A stretch of 64,000 nt of DNA from Agrypnia vestita (lineage: Eukaryota > Arthropoda > Insecta > Trichoptera > Phryganeidae). Below the pieces are notes generated by a model, which was given only the letters and a program-made list of their open reading frames with translations, did no database searches and was not told the origin of the DNA. The position numbers and the translations under genes are program-made. Position 1 is the first letter of the stretch; the number at the start of each line of letters is the position of its first letter. The DNA lies in NCBI GenBank assembly GCA_016648135.1, contig JADDOH010010177.1, positions 28,245-92,244 on the forward strand. The letters are read 5' to 3'. This document shows positions 52,849 through 63,784 of the stretch, piece after piece.

Positions 52849-55452
52849 AAGATATATATACTACAGAGTGTTATTTTATTATTAGAGACATCTTATAAAT
52901 ATTTTTGATGTGTAACATCTTTCCTCTCGCTTTCCTGCAATATGTGGCAGTGATTTTGTGAAAAAATACGGAAATGCGTAACAGGAAATAAGATTTTTCA
53001 TTTGAGCAATGTGCGCGCGCAAAAAAATCATCGTTTATAAACAAATCAATGTGCAGCAAGTGCCATCACAGCGAAGACGCACACTTCCAACAGCCAGACC
53101 TTCTGATTTTATATATATGTTACATGGCTGGTGTCAAGCGTGTGGATGTTGTAACTTTGATATATTTTGGCTTACATCTTCGAAACTATCCGATAACTAC
53201 TTTTTTTACATTAATGTAAACAAAAACTACCCTTAATGATTTACATTCTCAAATTTTATGTAATTTTTGTGATTATTTTTAAATTTTTATTCAAAGTTTT
53301 CATACAGTATTTATGGTGGCACACTACTGCCATTTAAGAAAATAAATAAAAACATATAATTGACAGAACACATTTGTAAACAAAATGCGTATGTAGATAT
53401 ATATACGGTACCTACCTAGTGTGGCAAAGATCAATAATAAATATATGCACATACATTATGATTACTTGTATCTACTAATTAATAAATATACAGGTATTAG
53501 CTTTGATGATTTTAAATATAAATTTTGATGTTAATTTCTGTTATTGCTCTATTTGTATTTTTAATTGCGAGATGTCAAATATTACACATAATATGCGACT
53601 ACTGTAAGGTTCGCTCGTTTTTTTTATGTTAATTGGAAGTATCCACCTAAAAGACGTGCTTGTTTGGTTTAGCTGTAAGTCGAAGATTCGAGATTTGATA
53701 CCAAGATAGTCAAATTTTCGAGGCCCAAGTATATAGCTTAGTTTGAAAAGGGATATAATAGATAGAGCCTTTGGCCAATATCAAGAATCCCTCAATCCAC
53801 AGAATTAATTGCATAAATAGGTTAGGTAGTAATTCAAGTAGTATGTTGGTCTGTGTATGTGTGTGTGCATGCACGTGCACATTACATGAGAGAAAATATG
53901 TCACTTCGCTAGTTTACCTATAAATTTAAATTTATATTTAAATAAAATATAATTTTGGAGTGGATAGATACATAAAAACTAGAATTCAGTATATGTTAAA
54001 TTAGTAATATTTTATTTTTTATTTTTTGGGTATTGCTGCTTATTTATAGCCCACGTATCATATATCGTTCGACTAATTATCTTATAGTGCTTATATGCCT
54101 TGATATAGTTGTAGAAGTGAACGTGATTTTTACAATATGCTTTAGTGAAAATTTTCGCTGTGCGGAAATCAAATTGGTGACGCAAATTCCAAAATAAATG
54201 GAATACTATGTTTTATGGTTGTTTGTTTTTTGCTTTGTTGATTAGCGATATGCGCAGACGCTCGCTTTTTTTAGATTATTGAAATTTTCTTCTACGATCA
54301 GATATTCAAATTCTCTAAATTTTTATATAAATCTTTATTTTTCAATATTTTATTATTGATTAAAAACATGCTGAGCAATGATTTTTTAATTCTATCAGTT
54401 TTACTAAAACTGTGCTTTGTGAAAGTATCAAGGATATTTTGTATCCTTTTTTGGGTGAAAATCGCTTTAGCGTACAAAATTTAGAAAACTATAAAAGTCT
54501 AACGGCGTTTTTAAAGTTCGCGTCCTCCTCTGAGGGATGATATCGAATTATTATTTCATAGAGTTTCAGGTGTGCATGACGCCAGGTCCGGCGTGGACTT
54601 GCAAACTGGGCAATTGCCCCGAGCGCCTAGATGGATATAATTTTTTTTAAATTTTGTATGGGGCTTATAATGTAAGATGTTATCATGAAACAATACTAAT
54701 ATATTTAAAAAATGTGTCATAGCCAGAGCAGCAAGAAAAACAGATAAATTGTGTTTTTGAATTAAAAGTCGATCATTATTTTTTGTCTTGATTTGTTTTT
54801 GTTTGTTTCTTAATATTATACTGTGGAGAACATATAAATATTATAAAGGAATAAAATAAATATAGATCCCCTTCTCAGACTCAAGAGCTTCTCTTTACTA
54901 ATGAGATCTACATGGCTAAAAGAGTCTTAAAAAAATGGCAATTTAATATGTAAATATATAAAATTTATATTTTAGATAAATGTGTAAGATTATATTAGAT
55001 ATTAGAAACTCGTCACCCTCCCTGATCATGTATATTATATACATCACGAGCCCCTTTATGTCTACGTTAAAGCTAAATTTGGAACAAACGGTTAAATGAT
55101 GTTTTATCTGTCATTGTCAAATTGACTTATCAAAATTATGTCCTATTTGTGTTATCCTTTAATTGTGGGAGACATTTAACTATTTTTTTGTATTTCATCT
55201 TATCAAAAAATTGTGTATCCCTATTGGATGACCGAATTAAATAAAAAAAAGATTAAATTAAACAATAAAAACATATGAATTTTAAATTGAAGAATATATG
55301 GATTTTTAATTTTAATTAATTATATTAAAATTAAAAGCAAAGCTAGTCGGTCGAATTTTGAAAATAATAAGATTGTTACCCCAACTGTCAAAAATAGATG
55401 GGACTTATTTATTTATGCCTGTGTAATTACTTAAATAATCTACATTTGGGCT
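52849..55452. other. No gene recognised
   Basis: Mostly A+T-rich. A G+C-richer patch at 52990-53160 has no convincing frame. The GGTCCGGCGTGGACTTGCAA then GGGCAATTGCCCCGAGCG block at 54583-54630 looks like the edge of an old DNA transposon whose other end I cannot find. A (TG)n-like run lies at 53851-53879. Confidence 0.35.
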
Positions 55453-55625
55453 GAGTAGTTTGTAGGTCTTTTGGTTAGGACTCTCGCCTCTTGATCCATA
55501 GGTCGCGAGTTCGACCCTCATTCCAGACGAGCAAGTTAGTCCTATTTTCATAACACAAGCGTTCAGCTTAGTTTGCAAATAGAAATAATATTAATGTGAC
55601 AGGTATTCCGTGTTCGCATCTCTAG
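55453..55625 (+). mobile_element. tRNA-derived SINE, copy S5
   Basis: GAGTAGTTTGTAGGTCTTTT, GGTTAGGACTCTCGCCTCTT (A-box region), GGTCGCGAGTTCGACCCTCA (B box), GCAAGTTAGTCCTATTTTCA, AAGCGTTCAGCTTAGTTTGC and CAGGTATTCCGTGTTCGCAT. Well preserved. Confidence 0.85.
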
Positions 55626-55934
55626 TTATTTAAGAAAAAAAAATACGACTTTTGCAATTATAGATGAGACTTTTGGAATGTAGTCGTGAATCTATAATAG
55701 CCTATATAATATGATCAGGTGGAGTATAAGGGATCCATATATAATTGTTATTAAAAACCCAATACCATTTTTGTATCACGTTTCACATTTTATGTACTTA
55801 ATTGCAGCGGGAACATCTATATTTTGGATCACGGGCATGATAGTTGTAGCCAATTCATCACGTTAGCATAATTCATAGTGAAACGTGGTACATATATGAC
55901 ATATGTACAACTTCCAAAAAAAATATAAAGATGT
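55626..55934. other. No gene recognised
   Basis: A+T-rich spacer; AACGTGGTACATATATGACA occurs just upstream of repeat copy n. Confidence 0.45.
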
Positions 55935-56200
55935 GATGGTCAATCGTGGGAGAAATTAGTGAACGTTACATTGTGTTAAGTTATCACTAAAGCCAGTCAT
56001 ATGGAAGTTCCTAAATCATATAGACAACCAAAGACGTACATACCTACTTTATTATATAAAATAGCTTCATCTGTGTGAAACATTTATAATATCTCTTAAT
56101 AACTGACGATCGCTCTGGGGACAAAAATCCGGTAAATGTGTTCTTAAAAAATTTTAACACACTCAAAAACATTGTGAACCCAATTTTTAACAAAGCAATA
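55935..56200 (+). repeat. AAGTGATCACTT dispersed repeat, copy n, with distal tail
   Basis: AATCGTGGGAGAAATTAGTG, AACGTTACATTGTGTTAAGT, TATCACTAAAGCCAGTCATA, CCAAAGACGTACATACCTAC and the distal tail CGCTCTGGGGACAAAAATCC, TTAACACACTCAAAAACATT. The central palindrome is mutated. Confidence 0.7.
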
Positions 56201-57132
56201 TTTTTTTTTACTTGGAGCAGCTTACTTTAAGGTTAAAGTGAGGTTAATTACTACAAGTGATATAGAAAGGTGTTAAATACCTTTGCTGCGGCCCTGTGCA
56301 GTATCTAAGGTTATGGTATGAATACATGTTCGCCTAATACATAGTAACACGTGACAAGTACATGAATAATGATGACGCGTCTCCATGAACGACAGGGACA
56401 TGTCTGACGGCTGTAGGGAGACAGGAGTAATTACGTCATACCTTCTACATTATTTTGATTACATCAACGTGATGAAAATATGCTTTCTATGAAGTTATGG
56501 ATGAGTGGATGAGACAAAAAAACATTTTTTTTCTTTTTGTTACAATGTCCATCACTAGGCTACCATATAACGCAAATTATTTGTTTATTAATGTATATTT
56601 CTTTATTTCGTTAAAAATGTAAATCATCATAATCAATATTTACCATGCATAATTCTTTTTTATTTTGTGACGTGACGTCTGTACTCCTTGTTATAAAGTG
56701 ATAATTTTGTCTGTTTTCTTAAATTCTCTGGTAGATTAAGTCTTGCTTTCGTCCTTTGTAATATAAAGAGTTTTGTTTATTTATTTTCTTTCTGTTCGTT
56801 TTTTTTGTTTGTTATAATTTTATATTAAATATAGTTTCCTTTTTTTATAATATCCGTGAATATGTGTTTTATATATAATTTTATTTTTGGAGTATTTTAG
56901 TATTCTATAACTCAAAATCGTTGTGTTAATATCATTGAAAGATTTGGCAGATAGTTTGTGGTGCAACATTATAATTTAAAAATATGTTTTACTTTACTTT
57001 GTAATACACACACAGTTTGAGTTATTAAATTACAACTATAGTTTCGAGAGGAGCAGTCCCTCTCATCATGAGGTATAGATAACAACTAACTTAAATACAA
57101 CATTTATCAATCTAATTGGGTAGGTCAGGGGG
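56201..57132. other. No gene recognised
   Basis: A+T-rich, with a G+C-richer patch at 56370-56450 (ACGACAGGGACATGTCTGAC) that shows no known frame. Confidence 0.4.
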
Positions 57133-57149
57133 TCAGGGGGGCGCGCGGC

Positions 57150-57390
57150 AGGGAAGGGTATTTTTTTCGCCGAACAGCTCTAGGAGTGGTGAAGTGGACT
57201 GAAATGTGATATTATTTATTAACGTGTTTCTAGAATTTAAATTTTTTAGGATTTCAACGGTTTCCAAACTATTCATTATCCATCCTCTATGAGGAACCGA
57301 GTGGAGTAATTTTAATTTTAACTTAAATACACGCATAAAAGAACATCGCCGCTGCTTAAAAAATAACAATTTCTCCGAATTTTCCAATCA
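57150..57390 (-). pseudogene. Possible PLE GIY-YIG-region fragment, second family
   Basis: The minus-strand frame reads FKLKLKLLHSVPHRGWIMNS, LETVEILKNLNSRNTLINNI, TFQSTSPLLELF. The LKLLHSVPxxxRMNSLExxEIxK...LLN.....SPLL pattern resembles the far C-terminus of Penelope-like GIY-YIG proteins, though it is only distantly like family A. No terminal repeat was found next to it. It could also be chance, but the motif density makes that less likely. Confidence 0.4.
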
Positions 57391-59045
57391 TATAATTAAC
57401 ACCAATCATTCTTTCGATAGTCAAAACCTATGTTCAATGAGTGTCAAGTGATGTCCCCTAACAACAGGCTCCGTATAGACTACTGTCCTAGGATACTTTG
57501 TATGTATATTAGATGCAAAGTAGCAAGCGCATGCAATCGGTTCATTCAAGCATGAGTTGTACGTAAACATAATTAATATTCTAGAAAAAATAGCAAAAAT
57601 ACATATTTTGACAGATAATTATCCAATCCAATAATAACAATTTTGTTATATATCTATCCGTAACTTCCTGTATGTGAAAATATGTCATATAAAAGTTTTA
57701 AAAATATGAGAATAACTGTGATACATATTTTATTTTGACTTATATCTTAAAAAAACTTTTTAAGAACAACTAAATTCAAAGTACTAAATGTCATGCCGCT
57801 GCAGAATAGTATAAGTTGAACAAAATATGATATAGAATTTGGAAATAACGAGCGTATGACGCATTATTTTTCTAATGCTGAACCTCAATTTTTAATGAAA
57901 TGATTTTCAAAAATATAACTCCACATATTCTTCATAAAAACTGAGTGAAATAAAATGTAGAATAAAAAAAAATCAGGAAAAAAACGGTATTATACTCCGA
58001 TATGTCTTTATTCAATCGAGATCACAAAATACAAAATCAGAAATCGCGAAAAAGACTAAGTACGCTGTTGGTCCGCACACATTTCTCTTAGTATACCTAC
58101 AGTGATTATACCGCGGAATTAATTCCTTTCACCAACCAGTTCATAGAATGAAACGTGATTTTTCATAGAATTCTATAGAAAATTAATGAACTGGTCGGTA
58201 TCGAAACCTTCACAAAAAAAAGCCTCCCACAAGAGTAAATACATTCATGGCAACATATTTTTTATATTCAGAAGCTTTAAGATCTTTAAAATATTATGCT
58301 TTTTAAGATTAAAAAAATTATTCAGTGTTGATTGCTTTTATTTTTTTTTAATATGGCTTGTTCTGAAGAATCTTCATAGTTGCTGACAACGTCGGACTTT
58401 CATGTTTTGGGCTCCATTATCAGAGTTTTCTCCTCGTAAATAGGCTGGCAAGAAGAATTCGCGTTCCTGACTGACACTTCAAGCCAAGATTTTTCTATGA
58501 GTCTGATGAATAGAGCTTTAGTGTAGAGCTTCTCGAATTTGCGTGCTATGAAAAGTTCGTCATACGAAGCCAAACTGTATTTATATTAACTTTTATAAGA
58601 TTTTACATAAACCTTTTCTGCGTTAATGCAAAATTTATTTCACCCGCAGGCGGGATGTTGTTTGACAGGGCTGTTAAAAGCGATCTTTAAGGGTTGATAA
58701 AGTACAGTTTTGTAAAAATGATTAAAAATTTAAATCGGAATAAATAATAATATAGGCTATATATTAAAGAAAAATATTTTCTAGTGAACGATTGTGTGTG
58801 AACCACGTAAGGTTTTTAACTTCGTGATACACGCGTTTCTCAACCACAAATGAAGCAAATTTCTAAGAGTTTCTTTCCACTTGAGAGAGTAGAGAACTAT
58901 AAAAAATACAACACACATTACATGTGATGCCAATCACCATTTGTGATGGTATAACTGGTTAAACTTGTGATTTTTACAGAATAATGTTCCACAGAATAAG
59001 TATCTAAATATTTAGAATCCACGTTTTCTTATATGTAAAAAAAAA
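57391..59045. other. No gene recognised
   Basis: A+T-rich with short chance frames. Confidence 0.45.
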
Positions 59046-59091
59046 ACGATTGTATTATTTGCATATGTCTACTTATATTATTTGATTAATT

Positions 59092-59134
59092 ACACCAACA
59101 TGTTTCGGAAATACCTTTTCCTTAGTCAGGGTGT
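59092..59134 (-). ncRNA. Hammerhead-like motif, left arm of D
   Basis: Minus strand: stem I ACACC, core CTGACTA, stem II GGAAA/TTTCC, GAAAC, ATGTT, stem I GGTGT. Stem I is a perfect five-base pairing, and two-base stem III AC/GT is possible. The core has T where G is required (CTGACTA), so this arm should be inactive; the right arm has CTGACGA. Confidence 0.45.
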
Positions 59135-59337
59135 TGTACAGCTGTCAAAATATCAGAATGAAATGTATTTTTATTTTGTTTTTTTAAATTATTTGAAAAA
59201 TTATTAAAAAAAATAAAAAAATAGTAATTTTTAAATTATTTTTCAAATAATTTAGAAAAACCAAAAACAAAAGACATTTCATTCTAATATTTTGACAGTT
59301 GTACAACACCCTGACGAAGGAAAGGTATTTCCAAAAC

Positions 59338-59531
59338 TTCTTCTTCATCAGCCTTCGTCTCTCCACTGCTGGATATAGGCCTCTTCTCTTTCCATCCTTC
59401 CTTGTTGTTTGCTAATTGTAGCCATTTCTTTCCCCCCACAGCGGCTATATCATCGGCCCATCTCTTTTGAGGTCTTCCGATGCCTCTTTTATTCTCCCAA
59501 GGTCTCCATTTCAGAACTCTGGGAGGCCAGC
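59338..59531 (-). mobile_element. Nested RTE-like LINE 3' fragment with 11-bp target duplication
   Basis: The reverse complement reads WRPWENKRGIGRPQKRWADD, then GGKKWLQLANNKEGWKE and the UTR AGGCCTATATCCAGCAGTGG with a GAA-rich tail. It matches the 3' end of 13922-14895. It is flanked by ATTTCCAAAAC (59327-59337) and ATTTCCGAAAC (59532-59542), the target duplication with one later change. The insertion lies inside the hammerhead-like motif of family D's right arm and destroys it. Confidence 0.85.
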
Positions 59532-59739
59532 ATTTCCGAAACATGTTGGTGTAATTAATCAAATTATATAAGTAGATATATACAAATAAAACAATCAATA
59601 TTTTTTTTAAATGTCAATCTACAATGTTGCTGAATCAATTGAAAAAAAAATCTTATTTGTCTTTAACTTTCCTTCTTCGATGGAGTTACTTGAAGTAATT
59701 ATTTCTTATAACTGTTTGTATGTTATGTAAATACTATGA

Positions 59740-60267
59740 ATATTTATCGATTGTTGCGAGGTGTGATCGATAGCCCTGAAATTATGCAGAGCATTGGTTT
59801 GCATGTTCTTGATTGGCCTCAGAGAGTGTCAGCATACATTGTTTTACATTCCAATATACTGGACCGGCTTGCCGATGGTTAAATTTGTAGGAAGGGCTAC
59901 CGTTCTGCTGAAAAATATCACTTTGGATATTGGTCTTTTCCATATGTCTGAGAGAGTTTTCCGAAATAGGAGTCCCCTACATCGAAGACGAAAAACTCCA
60001 TTACACCCAGATTCTTAAGAATAAATAGAATACAAAAAATTGCTTTACTGAAATAAGGGGCACAAATAATTGTTTTTAAGATATAAACATTTGCCAGACA
60101 TTTTAAATGTACTTACATAAATAAACAAAAAAACTTGATAAAAGTCTGGTATGCGAGGTATTGTTTTATTAAAAGCGATATGCTAAATAAAATTTTATAA
60201 AATTGACGAATTAAATGTATGTTTGTAATGTAAATGATTTGTGACAAATAAATTGAATTGAATTAAA
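59740..60267 (+). pseudogene. LINE 3' end, TTGAA-tail family, copy L2
   Basis: TATTTATCGATTGTTGCGAG, GTGTGATCGATAGCCCTGAA, GGCTTGCCGATGGTTAAATT and GGGCTACCGTTCTGCTGAAA parallel the L1 coding part (YRLLRGMIDNPE, LPMVMPVGRATAMLNNITL). The frame (59794-60018) reads LPMVKFVGRATVLLKNITLD. It ends CAAATAAATTGAATTGAATT. The 5' truncation is deeper than in L1. Confidence 0.75.
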
Positions 60268-60336
60268 TATTGTCGTCTTTTCAATGGATATCATGATATA
60301 TACCAATAAAAAAGCAGAAAAAAAAGTTATTTAAAT

Positions 60337-60378
60337 TAAAATTAGAATGTAAAATGGACATTTTACATTCTAATTTTA
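60337..60378. repeat. Perfect 20-bp-arm hairpin
   Basis: TAAAATTAGAATGTAAAATG at 60337-60356, a two-base loop GA, and the exact reverse complement to 60378. Confidence 0.9.
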
Positions 60379-61479
60379 TATTTTACTACTCAAGTTTCGT
60401 AGTACTAGAATATTTTATAGACAGGTTTTGTATTAAACTGATATTTTTTTACATGGATTAGATGAAAATAAAAATAATTAATTGATAAGGCACAGACAAA
60501 CTGAGCAGGAGTCAATGGTGAAAAGGTGGTTGTAACGGGAATATTGAGAAGAGAAGAGAAGAGATGATAAAAGTAATATTATTAAGCAAGATTATACAGG
60601 ATATATTGTTGACATTTGTAATCTTTCAAACTTATTCATTTTATTACCATAAAATTTAATTAATCAATTAATAAAATACTTTTCTTATTTTGCTTTAATG
60701 AAATTGATATCACGTAGATTGCTGTCAGAGAACTGAAAAATAAATAAATATGCCTACATCACAAAGACGTTTTTTAATTTGTATTTTGACAGTCTGTTAA
60801 TTACTTAGGATATTTGAGACGTTCTGCGTCTTGTTATTTTTAAAACTATTATGTTTTTGAGTTCATCGTCAATTTTTTTTTTCACATTTGTCTAATTAAA
60901 AATTGAAATCTTTATTTACAATATTTTTTGTTTAAATTTATAATCGATTTCTGTTTCTATTTCTAGACTTCCAGCCCAGTTGTTTCAAGTGGTACAGGAA
61001 CGGGTCAGGACTGGGAAATAAATAGCTTCTATTTTCTGACATGAAGTAAGAAGATAAATATGAAATGCGTTTTTAAAGTAAATACAACGAAATTAAACTT
61101 TGAAAACTAAAATTAATTACATTATGAATCCAATCCAAATGGGGTAAGCGTGAATTGGATTAAAATACGAGTACAAGCATTAAGCAATAAACGCGTTACA
61201 CGCCTAAGACAGATGTAATATACTACGGATTCAGCATAGAATTCTTTTTCCTGGATATTCAAGTAAAATTCAGTTAGACAAAATAAAAATTTCGCCAGTG
61301 GAGAAAAAAACTCCTACGCGACAGGCGGGCATACCGAATCACTGCACTACTGATGGATACTAATGAGACAAATAGTAATCAACAAATAATTTTAGCTCCT
61401 TATTATTAAGTTAAAAAAAGACGTAAACATCACAAAAATATAAAGAAAAATTAAATATATAATTCACAATTCGTCAGAC
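60379..61479. other. No gene recognised
   Basis: A+T-rich; nothing supported. Confidence 0.5.
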
Positions 61480-61645
61480 CAACTAACTTACCATCACGCT
61501 GTGTCCCCGTAGAGGTAAGCAGAGAGGATATAACACTACATCATTCCATCTTAGCACATCACTTTTTCGGCCACATTTATACATCTTTTCATGCACACTC
61601 TACGGTTGTTGAAGCTTTTAATGGGATCCCTTTAATCACTCTCCC
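61480..61645 (-). pseudogene. LINE 3' end, GTTA-tail family, copy K4
   Basis: Plus strand CAACTAACTTACCATCACGC, TGTGTCCCCGTAGAGGTAAG, CAGAGAGGATATAACACTAC, TACGGTTGTTGAAGCTTTTA. It mirrors the 3' end of K2 (TACCATCATGCCGTTTCCCC, GCAGAGAGGATAGAGCGCCA). No coding core remains. Confidence 0.75.
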
Positions 61646-62694
61646 TTTGGCAGTTTCCCCCTCTCCATGATTTGAATGCCGTTCGTTTCTGTTTTTGCAT
61701 AGTTACTCTTTATAGTCCTACTAAAAAATAAAAAAAGACATCCTATATTCTTCTCCTACCTTTCCACTAGCTCTCCATGACATAGATGTTGATTGCTATC
61801 AGTTGTAAATATTGCTCAGTTGCAATATAAGATGATAGAGAAAATACAGCTATACCCTTCGCCATCCACGGACATCTCCCTTCTTCCCTACCTGGACCAA
61901 ATTTTACATCACAATAAGAAAACTTTGGCTTAAAACCAATATTTCATATCAAATATTATAATAAGACGCCACAACATAAAGGAATTATTTGATTGAAATT
62001 TCTGTAAAGAAACCAACGACGAAGAAGAAATGAAGTTCGTTTTTGATCCAAATAATTAAAGATTTGATAGCCGCCTAAAACTTTTAATTATGCTTTCAGT
62101 ATCTAATGTTTAACATTAAGAACTTGCCTACTGAGATAGATAATTATTTTATGAAATTTATATAAAACCTGGCAGAAATAGTTAGCTATCGCCAATTGCG
62201 ATTCTAACCTAAAACCCTGCGGCAGCTTTGCCTCACTGCTCAACGTTCAACGTGGGTTTTAAAGATTAAACAAATAAATTTCAATTTAATCAAATTTATA
62301 ATGGACTTTGTTTACATAACCACTTGAGTTTATTTATTCAACCAATCGGTTACATAAACTATTATGTGTTTGCTTTTTCCTCCTCTTTTTGTGTTTTCAA
62401 ATGAATGTTTTTTGTTCCACAAAAATTATTTTGGTTTCTGGTTTTTATCGATTCAGGCTTCATGTTTTTATTATGTACAGGTTAAATTGTAAATTGCACA
62501 TATAAAATTGTCTTTGTATAGATTCTAAAGTTGCGTGTGCAAATTAGCTTGTATTTTTTGGCACAAACCCAAGCTAAGTTTAGAAGACGGTGAACATATT
62601 TTATGGAATAGTAGTACATAACAATAGTGTTAGTGATTTAGATTACATAATAATGTAATGTAAATAACCAAAACATTTAAAAATAAATATTACA
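61646..62694. other. No gene recognised
   Basis: A+T-rich; nothing supported. Confidence 0.5.
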
Positions 62695-62982
62695 GAATAT
62701 GTGTTGGACGCACCGTGTTTGCCCAAATAATGCTAATAAAAATAATTTCGTTGTCTGTCTGTCCGTCCATCCGTACGTCCGTCTGTCTGTCTGTCCGTCC
62801 GTCTATCCGTCCGTTCTTTGTCGTAACTTCGTTCATCGTAACATCCGTAACTTCTTTAAAGTAAATTTTTTCTTTATAGCAATTTTTGTTTTTCTCATTT
62901 TTTTTTTGTATAAATAAATACTTATTCCTTAGGAACTGACACGTAAAAGTACCGTCATTTTTGACGAGTTACATACAGCTAG
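62695..62982 (+). mobile_element. Helitron-like element (copy H3) with GTCT/GTCC microsatellite
   Basis: The 3' end reads ACCGTCATTTTTGACGAGTT, ACATACAG, CTAG, then T: a stem with loop, about 13 bases, CTAG, T flank. Upstream are TTTCGTTGTCTGTCTGTCCG, a GTCY-rich microsatellite (62752-62815), TAACATCCGTAACTTC and a CTTATTCCTTAGGAACTGAC block. It has no Rep/helicase. The 5' end is not defined. Non-autonomous Helitrons and the DINE-type relatives often contain such microsatellites. Confidence 0.6.
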
Positions 62983-63604
62983 TAATAAATAAAATATCAT
63001 CAGGATGATTGTTTTTGAAAATTGTGGGATACTAAATAAATTCATGTGGTTATAATGCATCTGATTTAAATAAACAACCATAATGCAGTTGCATTAAAAA
63101 TAAATGACATTATTTATTTATTATGTGTATATCCATTGGGTCTTAAAATAAACCGAAACTAGACAAAAATACTCGAGTAGACCTCTTTGGCCACGAGTGT
63201 GTGGCTTTGAACAAAGTCTGAGAATTAATATTTTTGATGACTTCAAAAAGGTCAACAATTTTGTCTACTAAGATCTCTTGTCTCAAAAAAAGGTATTATG
63301 ACTGCCATGTTCACAATGAAAAAAAAAATGGTAAGAACTAGTCCATCTTAAGAAACGTAAAAATAACATTGGTTACCACCCTGGTATTTCCCGAAGCGTT
63401 CCAAACATAGTGGATATGTTGACTCTGAGAAGAAATGATAGAAACATGTTCGACGATTTTGAGACGTGGTGTTGGTACATGTATATTGTTTGTACTGAGA
63501 ATATCTCTATTCTTTAGAAACTCTCCTCAATTTATAGAAAAATATTTTTTCCTACCTATCTCATACTATTTCTAAATAAGATTTTTTTTTTCTTTCTTTA
63601 TCGT
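62983..63604. other. No gene recognised
   Basis: A+T-rich; nothing supported. Confidence 0.5.
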
Positions 63605-63670
63605 ACAAAAGTGCAGAAAGTTTTTCATCTTAGTCGTGGTGAAGGAACTCCACGGGAATGGAAATGACAA
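63605..63670 (+). repeat. Short dispersed repeat shared with 26486-26551
   Basis: CAAAAGTGCAGAAAGTTTTT, CATCTTAGTCGTGGTGAAGG and GGGAATGGAAATGAC run parallel to the other copy. Confidence 0.5.
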
Positions 63671-63784
63671 AGCCATTTTTATATTAAATTTTTTCAATGA
63701 AATACTTGTTTTATATATTCAAGAATATATTCATAATTGTGAAGTTGTAATTTTTCAGAACAAAGTTCTGTGAATTTTTTTTTT

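Larger units (their letters stand above)
59046..59600. mobile_element. Fold-back element with hammerhead-like motif in both arms (family D)
   Basis: The left arm 59046-59170 (ACGATTGTATTATTTGCATA..., CAACATGTTTCGGAAATACC, GTCAGGGTGTTGTACAGCTG) is mirrored by 59271-59590 on the right. The right arm is split by a LINE fragment at 59338-59531. Each arm contains ACACC, CTGACKA, GGAAA...TTTCC, GAAAC, ATGTT, GGTGT. The poly(A)/poly(T)-rich centre is itself palindromic. No coding sequence is present. Confidence 0.7.

Noticed and set aside
53851..53879. TG-rich run as a regulatory element
   Set aside because: It is a short, interrupted dinucleotide run with no other signal around it.
54583..54630. 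GGGCAATTGCCCCGAGCG as a transposon end
   Set aside because: It looks like a terminus of an old DNA transposon, but no partner end or second copy was found, so no element is called.
62699..62917. 72-codon frame with SVHPYVRLSVCPSVYPSVL
   Set aside because: It is a translation of the GTCT/GTCC microsatellite of the Helitron-like element.
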